A DNA stretch of 8,892 nucleotides from Cesiribacter sp. (GTDB lineage Bacteria > Bacteroidota > Bacteroidia > Cytophagales > Cyclobacteriaceae), in contig JASLAE010000313.1 in NCBI GenBank assembly GCA_030147305.1, positions 1 to 8,892 on the forward strand, read 5' to 3'. The position numbers and the translations under genes were made by a program. The notes beneath the pieces were generated by a model. The model did no database searches. It was not told where the DNA came from and saw only the letters and a program-made list of their open reading frames with translations. Shown here one piece after another: positions 1-6,701 of the stretch; position 1 is the stretch's first letter; each line of letters opens with the position of its first letter.

Positions 1-873
1 CTCAATAACCGGAGGTTCGTTATCGGTATCCTCCACAATAATTTGCATATCGCGGGTAACATAGCCAAGCTGGAAGTACTCGCCCTGAATTTTACGCCAT
101 TCTTCTACATAAAAGGCAACGTTGTACTCCCCTGCCGTGCCTGGTGTGTTCCAGACAAGATCACCGGTAATGGCATCCAGGGTCAGTTCCGGCGCACCGC
201 CGTCCAGACTGGTGCCATTGCGTGGGTCGCCCTGAGGAAATGTTAAGTGTGGATAACGATAATTAGCCACCTCTGTTGTTTGGTCCTGACGGCTTACTAC
301 CAGGCGATAGGATATACTGTCACCATCTACATCGTAGGCACCCGGGTTGTGAATGTAAAGTTTGCCGACAGCAGCTTTGTCTACCGGGGGGACCAGCAGC
401 TCAGGGGTGTTGTTTACGCCCAGGAAAGGATCAATAACTATAACGGTCTCTATATAGAAAGGCATATTGACTGAATTGTCCATGTTCAGGATGCCTTCGT
501 TACGATAGAACTCTCTAAAGGAAACAGTATAAGAACGGGCCGCGGGAAAGGTATGATTGATCTTTAGCTCATACATCCAGGTATCTTCACTGATGGCCGT
601 TCGGGGTATGTAATCCGGACTGTTGGGATCTAAGTCATTGGTTAACAATATGGAGGTACCATCGCCGAAGTCCAGTGTACCATTGCTGCCAAAAATTACC
701 TGAGAATCCCGATCTGCATAACCGCGAAGGGTAATTTCGTAGGTGAAGCTCTGGGGGTCCAGCCGACGGGCTGTAATCTCCCCGGCGCGAATATGGGTGG
801 CAGCTGCATTATGAACCAGAAAAGTGCTCACAAGCAAGAGGAGTAGCGTGCGCAAATAGTAAAGGCTTTTCAT
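1..873 (-). CDS. Secreted PKD/Ig-like repeat surface protein, N-terminal part (C-terminus beyond the window)
   Basis: Reading the minus strand from ATG at 873 gives an uninterrupted frame of 291 codons to the window edge. Residues 1-25 form a signal peptide: Lys2, Arg8, a Leu-rich core at 10-20, then an AAA|TH cleavage site. The mature protein opens with THIRAGEIT, typical of large Bacteroidota surface proteins that end in a gliding-motility/type IX secretion C-terminal domain. A PKD-like DFGDG motif lies at 68-72. A second module has NNTPELL, then NPGAYDVDGDS (DVDGD at 181-185). A third has TLDAITGDLVWNTPG and VEEWR (256-260), followed by DMQIIVEDTDNEPPV, a junction to further repeats. The expected role is an exported adhesin or matrix protein. 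The sorting domain is predicted from the family and is not visible here. The gene is divergent from sdhC. The family call is fairly secure; the function is not. Confidence 0.85.
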   Translation of the reverse strand, partial: MKSLYYLRTLLLLLVSTFLVHNAAATHIRAGEITARRLDPQSFTYEITLRGYADRDSQVIFGSNGTLDFGDGTSILLTNDLDPNSPDYIPRTAISEDTWMYELKINHTFPAARSYTVSFREFYRNEGILNMDNSVNMPFYIETVIVIDPFLGVNNTPELLVPPVDKAAVGKLYIHNPGAYDVDGDSISYRLVVSRQDQTTEVANYRYPHLTFPQGDPRNGTSLDGGAPELTLDAITGDLVWNTPGTAGEYNVAFYVEEWRKIQGEYFQLGYVTRDMQIIVEDTDNEPPVIE

Positions 874-959
874 TTGTCAGGGAAAAATTGTCACTCTAAC
901 TTATAACCTCCCGTAAGGACCGTATGTTACGCCCTATGTATGGTTTTTCATTAAAGTAA

Positions 960-986
960 CAAATATATACGCAAATTGAACGTCAA
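960..986 (-). promoter_or_regulatory. Candidate Bacteroidota promoter for the minus-strand surface protein
   Basis: Read on the minus strand, TATATTTG (967 down to 960) matches the Bacteroidota -7 consensus TAnnTTTG. TTG at 986-984 could serve as the -33 element. The spacer is only 16 bp, shorter than the usual 19-21, so the match is imperfect. Transcription would start near 953-955 and leave a leader of about 80 nt before the ATG at 873. The region is AT-rich, so a chance match is possible. Confidence 0.35.
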
Positions 987-1051
987 GAGTCGCATTTTCT
1001 TTTATGGCTTTTCTATTTCCTTATTTAGAATCGTTAAAATTGTTGGCTTTC

Positions 1052-1083
1052 ATTGGTTGCTATAGCTTCCTAATGTATTTTTG
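1052..1083 (+). promoter_or_regulatory. Bacteroidota-type promoter of the sdhCAB operon
   Basis: TATTTTTG at 1076-1083 is an exact match to the Bacteroidota primary sigma factor -7 consensus TAnnTTTG. ATTG at 1052-1055 supplies a -33 element at a 20-bp spacer, which is the expected distance. Transcription should begin near 1088-1090 and give a leader of about 35 nt before the sdhC ATG. No Shine-Dalgarno sequence precedes that ATG, as is usual in this phylum. No operator is evident around it. Confidence 0.65.
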
Positions 1084-1123
1084 GCCGGCTAATATAAACA
1101 GGTTTCAAATCTAGAAACATCCC

Positions 1124-1819
1124 ATGAGTTGGTTAACACAAACGTTTTCGAGTTCCATTGGTCGTAAATTCCTGACTGCCCTTACCGGTCTCTTTCTCAT
1201 CATCTTTTTGATAGGTCACGTTACTGGCAATTTATTGCTTTTCAAACCTGACGAAGGAAGGGCTTTTAATGAGTATACCGAATTTATGACAGGCAATCTG
1301 GGCATCATGATTGTCCGGTATTTGCTGTATGCCACCATTGTGGCGCACGTTGTTATTACAATATTGCTCGCCATCCATAACCGTAAGGCACGTCCGGTAA
1401 GTTATAAGAAGGCAGCCCCCTCCCCGCACGTTTCCTGGTCTTCCCGTAATATGGGAATTTTAGGAACCCTTGTGCTTATTTTCATTGTTATTCACATGGG
1501 TAACTTTTGGTATTCTTTGAAATGGGGTCTCGTTCCTACAGTTAATTATGAGGAAGGCGGCGACATTAAAAACTTATACCATGTGGTACAGACTTCTTTT
1601 TCTCAGCTATGGTACACGGCGCTGTATGTTGTGATGATGGTGTTCCTTTCTTTTCACCTGATGCACGGCTTTTCCAGTGCCTTCCAGACACTTGGCTGGC
1701 GACATAAGAAGTACTGGCCAATTATCCGTAACGTAGGCTTTTGGTTTTCCATTATCGTTCCGATTTTGTTTGCCGCAATGCCATTGTACATCTACTTTTT
1801 CCGTAACATAAATCATTAA
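1124..1819 (+). CDS. sdhC: Succinate dehydrogenase cytochrome b558 subunit
   Basis: This is the membrane anchor of succinate:quinone oxidoreductase (complex II). It passes electrons from the SdhB iron-sulfur clusters through heme b to menaquinone. The 231-residue product fits the single-subunit, five-helix, di-heme type known from Bacillus subtilis and from Wolinella fumarate reductase, so no separate sdhD is expected. Hydrophobic segments lie near residues 16-40, 61-84, 110-131, 160-182 and 203-226. The likely heme-ligand histidines are one per helix in the first four: His32 (in GHVTGN), His75, His124 and His178 (His181 is an alternative). The N-terminal SSIGRKFLTALTG is characteristic of the family. 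The start at 1124 lies about 35 nt after the predicted transcription start. It is the first gene of the operon; sdhA begins 13 bp after its stop. In relatives with this architecture, menaquinone reduction is thought to depend on the membrane potential. Confidence 0.95.
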   Translation: MSWLTQTFSSSIGRKFLTALTGLFLIIFLIGHVTGNLLLFKPDEGRAFNEYTEFMTGNLGIMIVRYLLYATIVAHVVITILLAIHNRKARPVSYKKAAPSPHVSWSSRNMGILGTLVLIFIVIHMGNFWYSLKWGLVPTVNYEEGGDIKNLYHVVQTSFSQLWYTALYVVMMVFLSFHLMHGFSSAFQTLGWRHKKYWPIIRNVGFWFSIIVPILFAAMPLYIYFFRNINH

Positions 1820-1832
1820 TCCCAGAAACTCC

Positions 1833-3767
1833 ATGAATCTTAATTCTAGAATACCGGAAGGGCCGCTGGCGGAAAAGTGGGAAAAACACAAATTCAACGT
1901 CAAGCTGGTAAATCCGGCCAATAAGCGTAAGTTCGATATTATAGTAGTAGGCACAGGTTTGGCCGGCGCTTCGGCAGCTGCTTCCCTGGCCGAATTAGGT
2001 TATAACGTTAAAGTTTTTACTTTCCACGATAGCCCCCGTAGAGCACACTCTATTGCTGCGCAAGGTGGCATTAATGCTGCAAAAAATTACCAGAACGACG
2101 GTGACTCTGTGTACCGCCTGTTTTACGATACAGTAAAAGGTGGCGACTATCGCAGCCGCGAGGGCAATGTTTATCGCCTGGCGCAGGTTTCCGTTAATAT
2201 CATTGACCAGTGCGTGGCACAGGGCGTACCCTTTGCCCGTGAATATGGCGGACTGTTGGACAACCGCTCTTTTGGTGGTGCTCAGGTAAGCCGTACTTTC
2301 TATGCCAAAGGGCAGACTGGACAGCAGCTGCTTATTGGAGCTTATCAGGCCCTGAGCCGCCAGGTGGCTACCGGTAAAATAAAACTCTATACCCGCACCG
2401 AGATGCTGGACCTGGTGATGATCGATGGCCATGCCAAAGGCATCATTACCCGTAACCTGATAACCGGTAAAGTGGAGCGTCATGCGGGCCATGCTGTACT
2501 ATTATGTACCGGTGGTTATGGCAACGTATTTTACCTCTCTACCAACGCCATGGCCTCTAACACTACGGCAGCCTGGAGAGCCCACCGCAAAGGCGCGCTG
2601 TTTGCCAACCCATGCTTTACTCAAATTCACCCAACCTGTATTCCGGTATCCGGTTTGTACCAGTCCAAACTAACGCTGATGTCTGAATCGCTGCGGAATG
2701 ATGGGCGTGTTTGGGTTCCTAAGTCCCTGGAAGATGCCGAGCGGATCAGGAAGGGTGAGATTAAGCCAACGGATCTGCCAGAGGAAGCACGTGATTACTT
2801 CCTGGAGCGCCGTTATCCAAGCTTTGGTAACCTGGTGCCCCGCGACGTAGCCAGCCGCAATGCCAAGTACGTATGTGACGAAGGGCGCGGCGTTGGCGGA
2901 ACAGGCCTTGCCGTATACCTGGACTTTGCCGATGCCATTCGCCGAGACGGTAAAAACACCATCGAAGCTCGCTACGGCAATCTTTTTGAGATGTACGAAA
3001 AGATCACAGGCGACGATCCTTACACGCTGCCTATGATGATATACCCTGCGGTGCACTACACCATGGGTGGCCTTTGGGTAGATTATAACCTGATGACCAA
3101 TATCCCCGGTCTTTATGCCCTGGGTGAGGCGAACTTCTCAGACCACGGCGCCAACCGACTGGGTGCTTCCGCACTTATGCAGGGACTTGCCGATGGTTAT
3201 TTTGTGATCCCTTATACCATGGGTGATTATATTGCCAACCTGCCCTTCCAGAAAGTAGATGTAAACCATCCGGCTTTCGAAGAAGCAGAGCGGGCTGTAA
3301 AAGATGGCATCAATAAGCTGTTAAGCATCAAAGGCACGCGTACCGTTGATGATTTTCATCGCGAGCTGGGCAGCATCATGTGGGAGTACTGCGGTATGGC
3401 CCGCAATGCAGAAGGGCTTACCAAAGCCATTGGCCTGGTGCAGCAGCTTCGGGCAGATTTCTGGAGAGACGTAAAAGTAGGCGGCTCTGCCGAAGAACTG
3501 AACATGTCCCTGGAGAAAGCCAACCGTGTGGCAGACTTTCTGGAGCTGGGCGAGCTGATGATTCGCGATGCCCTGCACCGCGAAGAAAGCTGCGGCGGCC
3601 ACTTCCGGGACGAATACCAAACCCCAGAAGGTGAAGCTCTGCGAAACGACGATGACTTCTCTTATGTAGCTGCCTGGCAATATGGCGGACCCAATGGCGA
3701 GCCGGTACTGCACAAAGAAGACCTTGTATTTGAAAATGTGAAACTCACCCAAAGAAGCTACAAATAA
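1833..3767 (+). CDS. sdhA: Succinate dehydrogenase flavoprotein subunit
   Basis: This is the catalytic subunit of complex II. It oxidises succinate to fumarate on the cytoplasmic face with covalently bound FAD, linking the TCA cycle to the respiratory chain. At 644 residues it is full length for the Bacteroidota/epsilonproteobacterial-type flavoprotein. The Rossmann motif GTGLAG is at 40-45. His72 in RRAHSIAAQGG is the expected site of covalent FAD attachment. Substrate-site residues appear in order: His266 (QIHPT), Arg337 (PRDVASR, the expected proton-shuttle arginine), His408 (HYTMGG) and Arg442 (GANRLG). All key positions are intact, so an active enzyme is expected. The ATG at 1833 follows the sdhC stop by 13 bp with no Shine-Dalgarno. 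Sequence alone does not separate succinate dehydrogenase from fumarate reductase. An aerobic-type Cytophagales context favours the dehydrogenase direction. Confidence 0.97.
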   Translation: MNLNSRIPEGPLAEKWEKHKFNVKLVNPANKRKFDIIVVGTGLAGASAAASLAELGYNVKVFTFHDSPRRAHSIAAQGGINAAKNYQNDGDSVYRLFYDTVKGGDYRSREGNVYRLAQVSVNIIDQCVAQGVPFAREYGGLLDNRSFGGAQVSRTFYAKGQTGQQLLIGAYQALSRQVATGKIKLYTRTEMLDLVMIDGHAKGIITRNLITGKVERHAGHAVLLCTGGYGNVFYLSTNAMASNTTAAWRAHRKGALFANPCFTQIHPTCIPVSGLYQSKLTLMSESLRNDGRVWVPKSLEDAERIRKGEIKPTDLPEEARDYFLERRYPSFGNLVPRDVASRNAKYVCDEGRGVGGTGLAVYLDFADAIRRDGKNTIEARYGNLFEMYEKITGDDPYTLPMMIYPAVHYTMGGLWVDYNLMTNIPGLYALGEANFSDHGANRLGASALMQGLADGYFVIPYTMGDYIANLPFQKVDVNHPAFEEAERAVKDGINKLLSIKGTRTVDDFHRELGSIMWEYCGMARNAEGLTKAIGLVQQLRADFWRDVKVGGSAEELNMSLEKANRVADFLELGELMIRDALHREESCGGHFRDEYQTPEGEALRNDDDFSYVAAWQYGGPNGEPVLHKEDLVFENVKLTQRSYK

Positions 3768-3768
3768 T

Positions 3769-4521
3769 ATGAATCTGACACTGAATGTCTGGAGACAGAA
3801 AGGCCCGGCCGATAAGGGTGGGTTCAAAACATATGAAATGACGGATATTAACCATCATATGTCCTTTTTGGAAATGATGGACGTGCTGAACGAAAGACTG
3901 GAGCGAGAAGGCGAAGAGCCTGTGCATTTCGACCACGATTGCCGCGAAGGTATCTGTGGTTCCTGTGCCATGCACATCAATGGCCGCCCGCATGGACCTT
4001 CTAAAGGCACGGCAACCTGCCAGCTGCACATGCGCCTTTTTAAAGATGGCGATGTGATTACCGTAGAGCCCTGGCGCGCCAAGGCTTTTCCGGTGGTAAA
4101 AGACCTGGTGGTGGACCGCAGCGCCTTTGACCGTATCATACAGGCTGGTGGCTATATCTCTGTGAACACAGGGGGTGTACCGGATGCCAACGAAATACCG
4201 GTGCCAAAGAAAATTTCTGACGAAGCCTTCAATGCTGCTACCTGTATTTCCTGTGGCGCCTGCGTGGCTGCCTGTAAAAATGCATCTGCCATGCTATTTG
4301 TGTCTGCCAAAGTATCACAGCTGGCCCTCCTGCCGCAGGGCAAGGTAGAGCGCAAGAACAGGGTGGAACGTATGGTAGCACAAATGGATGCCGAAGGTTT
4401 TGGCAACTGTACCAACACGCAAGCCTGCTCGGTAGAATGCCCAAAGGAAATCAGTCAGGACTTTATTGCCATGATGAACCGCGAGTACATTACGGCCAAA
4501 TTTACCTCTGACAATTTATAA
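3769..4521 (+). CDS. sdhB: Succinate dehydrogenase iron-sulfur subunit
   Basis: This subunit carries electrons from the SdhA flavin to the heme/quinone anchor through three iron-sulfur clusters. The 250-residue product has all the cysteines needed. The [2Fe-2S] ligands in the N-terminal ferredoxin domain are Cys58, Cys63, Cys66 and Cys84. The [4Fe-4S] ligands are Cys159, Cys162 and Cys165 (CISCGAC) plus Cys224. The [3Fe-4S] ligands are Cys169, Cys214 and Cys220. The assignment within the C-terminal domain follows the E. coli SdhB pattern. The ATG lies a single base after the sdhA stop, so the two genes are probably translationally coupled. The reading frame ends 21 bp before the terminator stem, which makes it the last gene of the operon. 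No missing or altered ligand was seen. Confidence 0.96.
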   Translation: MNLTLNVWRQKGPADKGGFKTYEMTDINHHMSFLEMMDVLNERLEREGEEPVHFDHDCREGICGSCAMHINGRPHGPSKGTATCQLHMRLFKDGDVITVEPWRAKAFPVVKDLVVDRSAFDRIIQAGGYISVNTGGVPDANEIPVPKKISDEAFNAATCISCGACVAACKNASAMLFVSAKVSQLALLPQGKVERKNRVERMVAQMDAEGFGNCTNTQACSVECPKEISQDFIAMMNREYITAKFTSDNL

Positions 4522-4542
4522 ATAAACACACTTAGTGATATC

Positions 4543-4573
4543 AAGCCCTGTCCGTTCCGACAGGGCTTTTTTT
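4543..4573 (+). terminator. Intrinsic terminator of the sdhCAB operon
   Basis: A perfect 10-bp stem, AAGCCCTGTC (4543-4552) paired with GACAGGGCTT (4559-4568), encloses a six-base loop, CGTTCC. It runs straight into a T tract at 4567-4573. It sits 21 bp after the sdhB stop. It separates the sdh operon from the transporter cluster, so the latter needs its own promoter. Confidence 0.93.
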
Positions 4574-4786
4574 ATGTCCTACCACAAGAACTGATTTTGC
4601 AGCGCATGGGAACCACTAAAACTGCATGATATTCGAAAATTGTAGAATCCCCCAGTTTGAAATTGTGCTATTGCAGAAATAGCACAATACCTTGCACTAT
4701 CTGACGAGATTTAGGTGAAAAGCGCCCATTTTAAGGTTATGCGGCCATAATTTGCTAGTTTAGAGATCCGTCATCCAACGGCATTC
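4574..4786. other. Intergenic region between the sdh terminator and the symporter gene
   Basis: No open reading frame or RNA gene could be supported here on either strand. The region should hold the promoter of the downstream four-gene cluster, because a strong terminator lies just before it. No exact TAnnTTTG with a well-spaced TTG was found. The nearest approximations are TAGTTTAG (4756-4763, one mismatch) and ATAATTTG (4747-4754), neither with a convincing -33 element. The only strong structure is the inverted repeat at 4662-4688. Confidence 0.5.
4662..4688. repeat. Perfect 11-bp inverted repeat, possible operator
   Basis: ATTGTGCTATT (4662-4672) and AATAGCACAAT (4678-4688) are exact reverse complements separated by the five bases GCAGA. 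No T tract follows on either strand, and the stem is AT-rich, so it does not look like an intrinsic terminator. It lies about 98 bp before the symporter ATG, upstream of the probable promoter position. That would suit a dimeric regulator site controlling the amino-acid cluster. The symmetry is seen directly; the operator role is inference, and no regulator gene is in the window. Confidence 0.6.
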
Positions 4787-6238
4787 ATGCATTTTATTGA
4801 TATTGCCATTTTCCTGGCCTACATGCTGGGAATGCTCGGCATAGGTTTTTATTTCCTGAAGAAGAACAAAGGCGCTGAAGATTATTATGTTGGTGGCCGC
4901 CAGATGGGCAGCTGGCATATTGGTTTATCAGTTGTGGCAACCGATGTAGGCGGTGGCTTTTCAATCGGCCTGGGTGGGCTTGGTTTCCTCATGGGCCTCT
5001 CCGGTTCATGGATGCTGTTTACCGGCTTGCTGGGCGCCTGGCTTGCAGCCGTACTCCTGATTCCCCGTGTGCGGGAAAACCCTGCTTTTAAAAATTTCTT
5101 TACCCTGCCCCAGCTTTACGGCCACTTTTTTGGTAAACGGGTAGCCATCCTGGCCGGCCTGATCTCTGCTATTGGCTACACCGGCTTTACCAGCAGTCAA
5201 CTGCTGGCAGGTGCCAAGCTGGCCTCTGGTACCTTTGTTGGTCTGGAGCTCCTACCTGCCCTGCTCATCATGGGTGTACTGGCAGTGATCTATACCGTGA
5301 TGGGTGGCATTAAAGCAGTTATCTATACAGACACAGTGCAGTGGATTATCCTGATGGCAGGCCTGCTCTTCATTGGTTTACCTGTTTGTTATACGGCGGT
5401 CGGGGGTTGGTATGGGATACAGTCCACACTGCCTGCACATTTTTTCCATCTGGACACTATCGGTGGGGTACAGCTGATCAACTGGGGCATTACCATCATT
5501 CCTATCTGGTTCGTGGGCATGACCCTCTACCAGCGCATTTTTGCCTGCCGCGATACCAGAACGGCTAAAAAAGCCTGGTACATAGCAGGTCTTTTTGAGT
5601 GGCCAACCATGGCATTTTTGGGCGTTAGCCTGGGGCTCCTCTCCCGTGTAGCAGCCGAGCAAGGCATGTTCGTTTATATGGGCATGGCCGATGCCAGTGC
5701 TATAGATGCCGAAAGCGGACTCCCCCTGTTACTACGCACCGTATTGCCTGTTGGCCTGATGGGTTTGATGATGTCAGCTTATTTTTCTGCGATTCTTTCT
5801 ACGGCAGATAGCTGCCTTATGGCAGCCTCCGGCAATGTGGTTACTGATCTTTTAGGCAACCTGAGAAAAGCTAAATTATCGGAGGCAAGAGCAATGCGGC
5901 TGTCTCAGTGGATAACCCTTAGCATAGGTGCACTGGCCCTGATGCTGGCCTCGTTGATGGAAAACGTGCTTAACCTAATGTTATATTCTTATGCCTTTAT
6001 GGTCAGTGGACTACTGGTGCCATTGGTAGCGGCCTTCTTTTTTGGCAACCGGCATGCCACGGCTGCATTCTGGTCTATGATTGTTGGCGGCAGCGTTACA
6101 GTGTTACTAACCCTACTACAGACCCCGCTTCCATATGCGCTCGACGCAAATCTTTTTGGCATCCTGGCATCACTTTTTACCTATTGGACTGTTTCAATAT
6201 TAAACCCCATGCAGCCACTAACCAGGCAGGCTGTTTAA
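4787..6238 (+). CDS. Sodium:solute symporter (SSS/SLC5 family)
   Basis: This is an inner-membrane secondary transporter expected to couple Na+ entry to solute uptake. The 483-residue, very hydrophobic protein is near full length for the family and should have about 13 transmembrane helices. The N-terminus runs from helix 1 (about residues 3-23) to the loop motif YYVGGRQMG and then the glycine-rich stretch VGGGFSIGLGGLGF, both typical of SSS proteins. The family signature GGIKAVIYTDTVQ is at 173-185. The Na2-site region SAILSTADS is at 334-342; Ser338 and Thr339 are the likely sodium contacts by analogy with vSGLT. The substrate cannot be assigned. Its position as first gene before an acetyltransferase, a racemase and an amidohydrolase favours an amino acid or acyl-amino acid. 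It is not obviously PutP or a sugar carrier. GNAT follows after 24 bp. Confidence 0.9.
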   Translation: MHFIDIAIFLAYMLGMLGIGFYFLKKNKGAEDYYVGGRQMGSWHIGLSVVATDVGGGFSIGLGGLGFLMGLSGSWMLFTGLLGAWLAAVLLIPRVRENPAFKNFFTLPQLYGHFFGKRVAILAGLISAIGYTGFTSSQLLAGAKLASGTFVGLELLPALLIMGVLAVIYTVMGGIKAVIYTDTVQWIILMAGLLFIGLPVCYTAVGGWYGIQSTLPAHFFHLDTIGGVQLINWGITIIPIWFVGMTLYQRIFACRDTRTAKKAWYIAGLFEWPTMAFLGVSLGLLSRVAAEQGMFVYMGMADASAIDAESGLPLLLRTVLPVGLMGLMMSAYFSAILSTADSCLMAASGNVVTDLLGNLRKAKLSEARAMRLSQWITLSIGALALMLASLMENVLNLMLYSYAFMVSGLLVPLVAAFFFGNRHATAAFWSMIVGGSVTVLLTLLQTPLPYALDANLFGILASLFTYWTVSILNPMQPLTRQAV

Positions 6239-6262
6239 CAACAACATTAAAGCACTTACACT

Positions 6263-6700
6263 ATGGAATTTCAGGTAATAACTGCAGCAGATGCACCTAC
6301 CCTTTCTTTAAAAAACAGCATAGCCGACTTTCTTTTTGTACACCTCGATGCCTTCGGAGACGCCAAGGAAGATATCATGAAATGTCTAGACTATGCACTC
6401 AGCAGTGATAGCAGCAAGGGCGGCTTTGTTTTGCTGGCCAAAGAGCATGGTGAGCCTGCAGGTGCTGTGGTCATAAACAGGACCGGCATGGAAGGTTATA
6501 TTCCGGAAAACATACTTGTTTACATAGCCGTACATCAGAACCATCGTGGCAAAGGGCTGGGGAAAACTTTGATGCAACGTGCCATTGCTGCTGCCACCGG
6601 CAACATTGCCCTGCATGTAGAGCCTGACAATCCGGCCAAACGCCTTTATGAACGGCTTGGTTTTACCAACAAATACCTGGAAATGCGTCTGCAACGTTAA
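6263..6700 (+). CDS. GNAT family N-acetyltransferase
   Basis: This is a small 145-residue single-domain enzyme predicted to move an acetyl group from acetyl-CoA to an amine. The pyrophosphate-binding motif of GNAT motif A is HRGKGLG, with the R-x-x-G-x-G core at Arg95-Gly100. It follows the beta strand ILVYIAV (84-90). Motif B is HVEPDNPAKRLYERLGF (118-134), with the usual Asn123 and Tyr129. The product shows no signal peptide or membrane segment and should be cytoplasmic. The substrate is unknown. Between a symporter and an amino-acid racemase, a free amino acid or an amine derived from it is plausible, but GNATs are often placed beside unrelated genes. The ATG at 6263 lies 24 bp after the symporter stop, and its stop lies one base before the racemase ATG. 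Confidence 0.9.
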   Translation: MEFQVITAADAPTLSLKNSIADFLFVHLDAFGDAKEDIMKCLDYALSSDSSKGGFVLLAKEHGEPAGAVVINRTGMEGYIPENILVYIAVHQNHRGKGLGKTLMQRAIAAATGNIALHVEPDNPAKRLYERLGFTNKYLEMRLQR

Positions 6701-6701
6701 T

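Noticed and set aside
43..474. Two plus-strand reading frames (43-246 and 247-474)
   Set aside because: They lie antisense to the clear minus-strand surface-protein frame. Their translations look like random sequence with no recognisable motif.
874..1123. Riboswitch, tRNA or small RNA gene in the gap before sdhC
   Set aside because: The predicted sdhC leader is only about 35 nt, and I saw no cloverleaf, terminator hairpin or conserved riboswitch core in the AT-rich gap.
1995..2492. A 165-residue minus-strand reading frame inside sdhA
   Set aside because: It is antisense to highly conserved SdhA sequence with no motif of its own. The same applies to the minus-strand frames at 2670-3056 and 3321-3827.
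4662..4688. Inverted repeat as a second terminator
   Set aside because: The stem is AT-rich and no T tract follows on either strand. The sdh operon already has a strong terminator about 90 bp upstream.
6648..6701. Upstream in-frame start that would lengthen the racemase by 18 residues
   Set aside because: It lies wholly within the C-terminal coding part of the GNAT gene (motif B to stop), and the extra residues do not resemble the family N-terminus. The ATG at 6702 fits the operon spacing.
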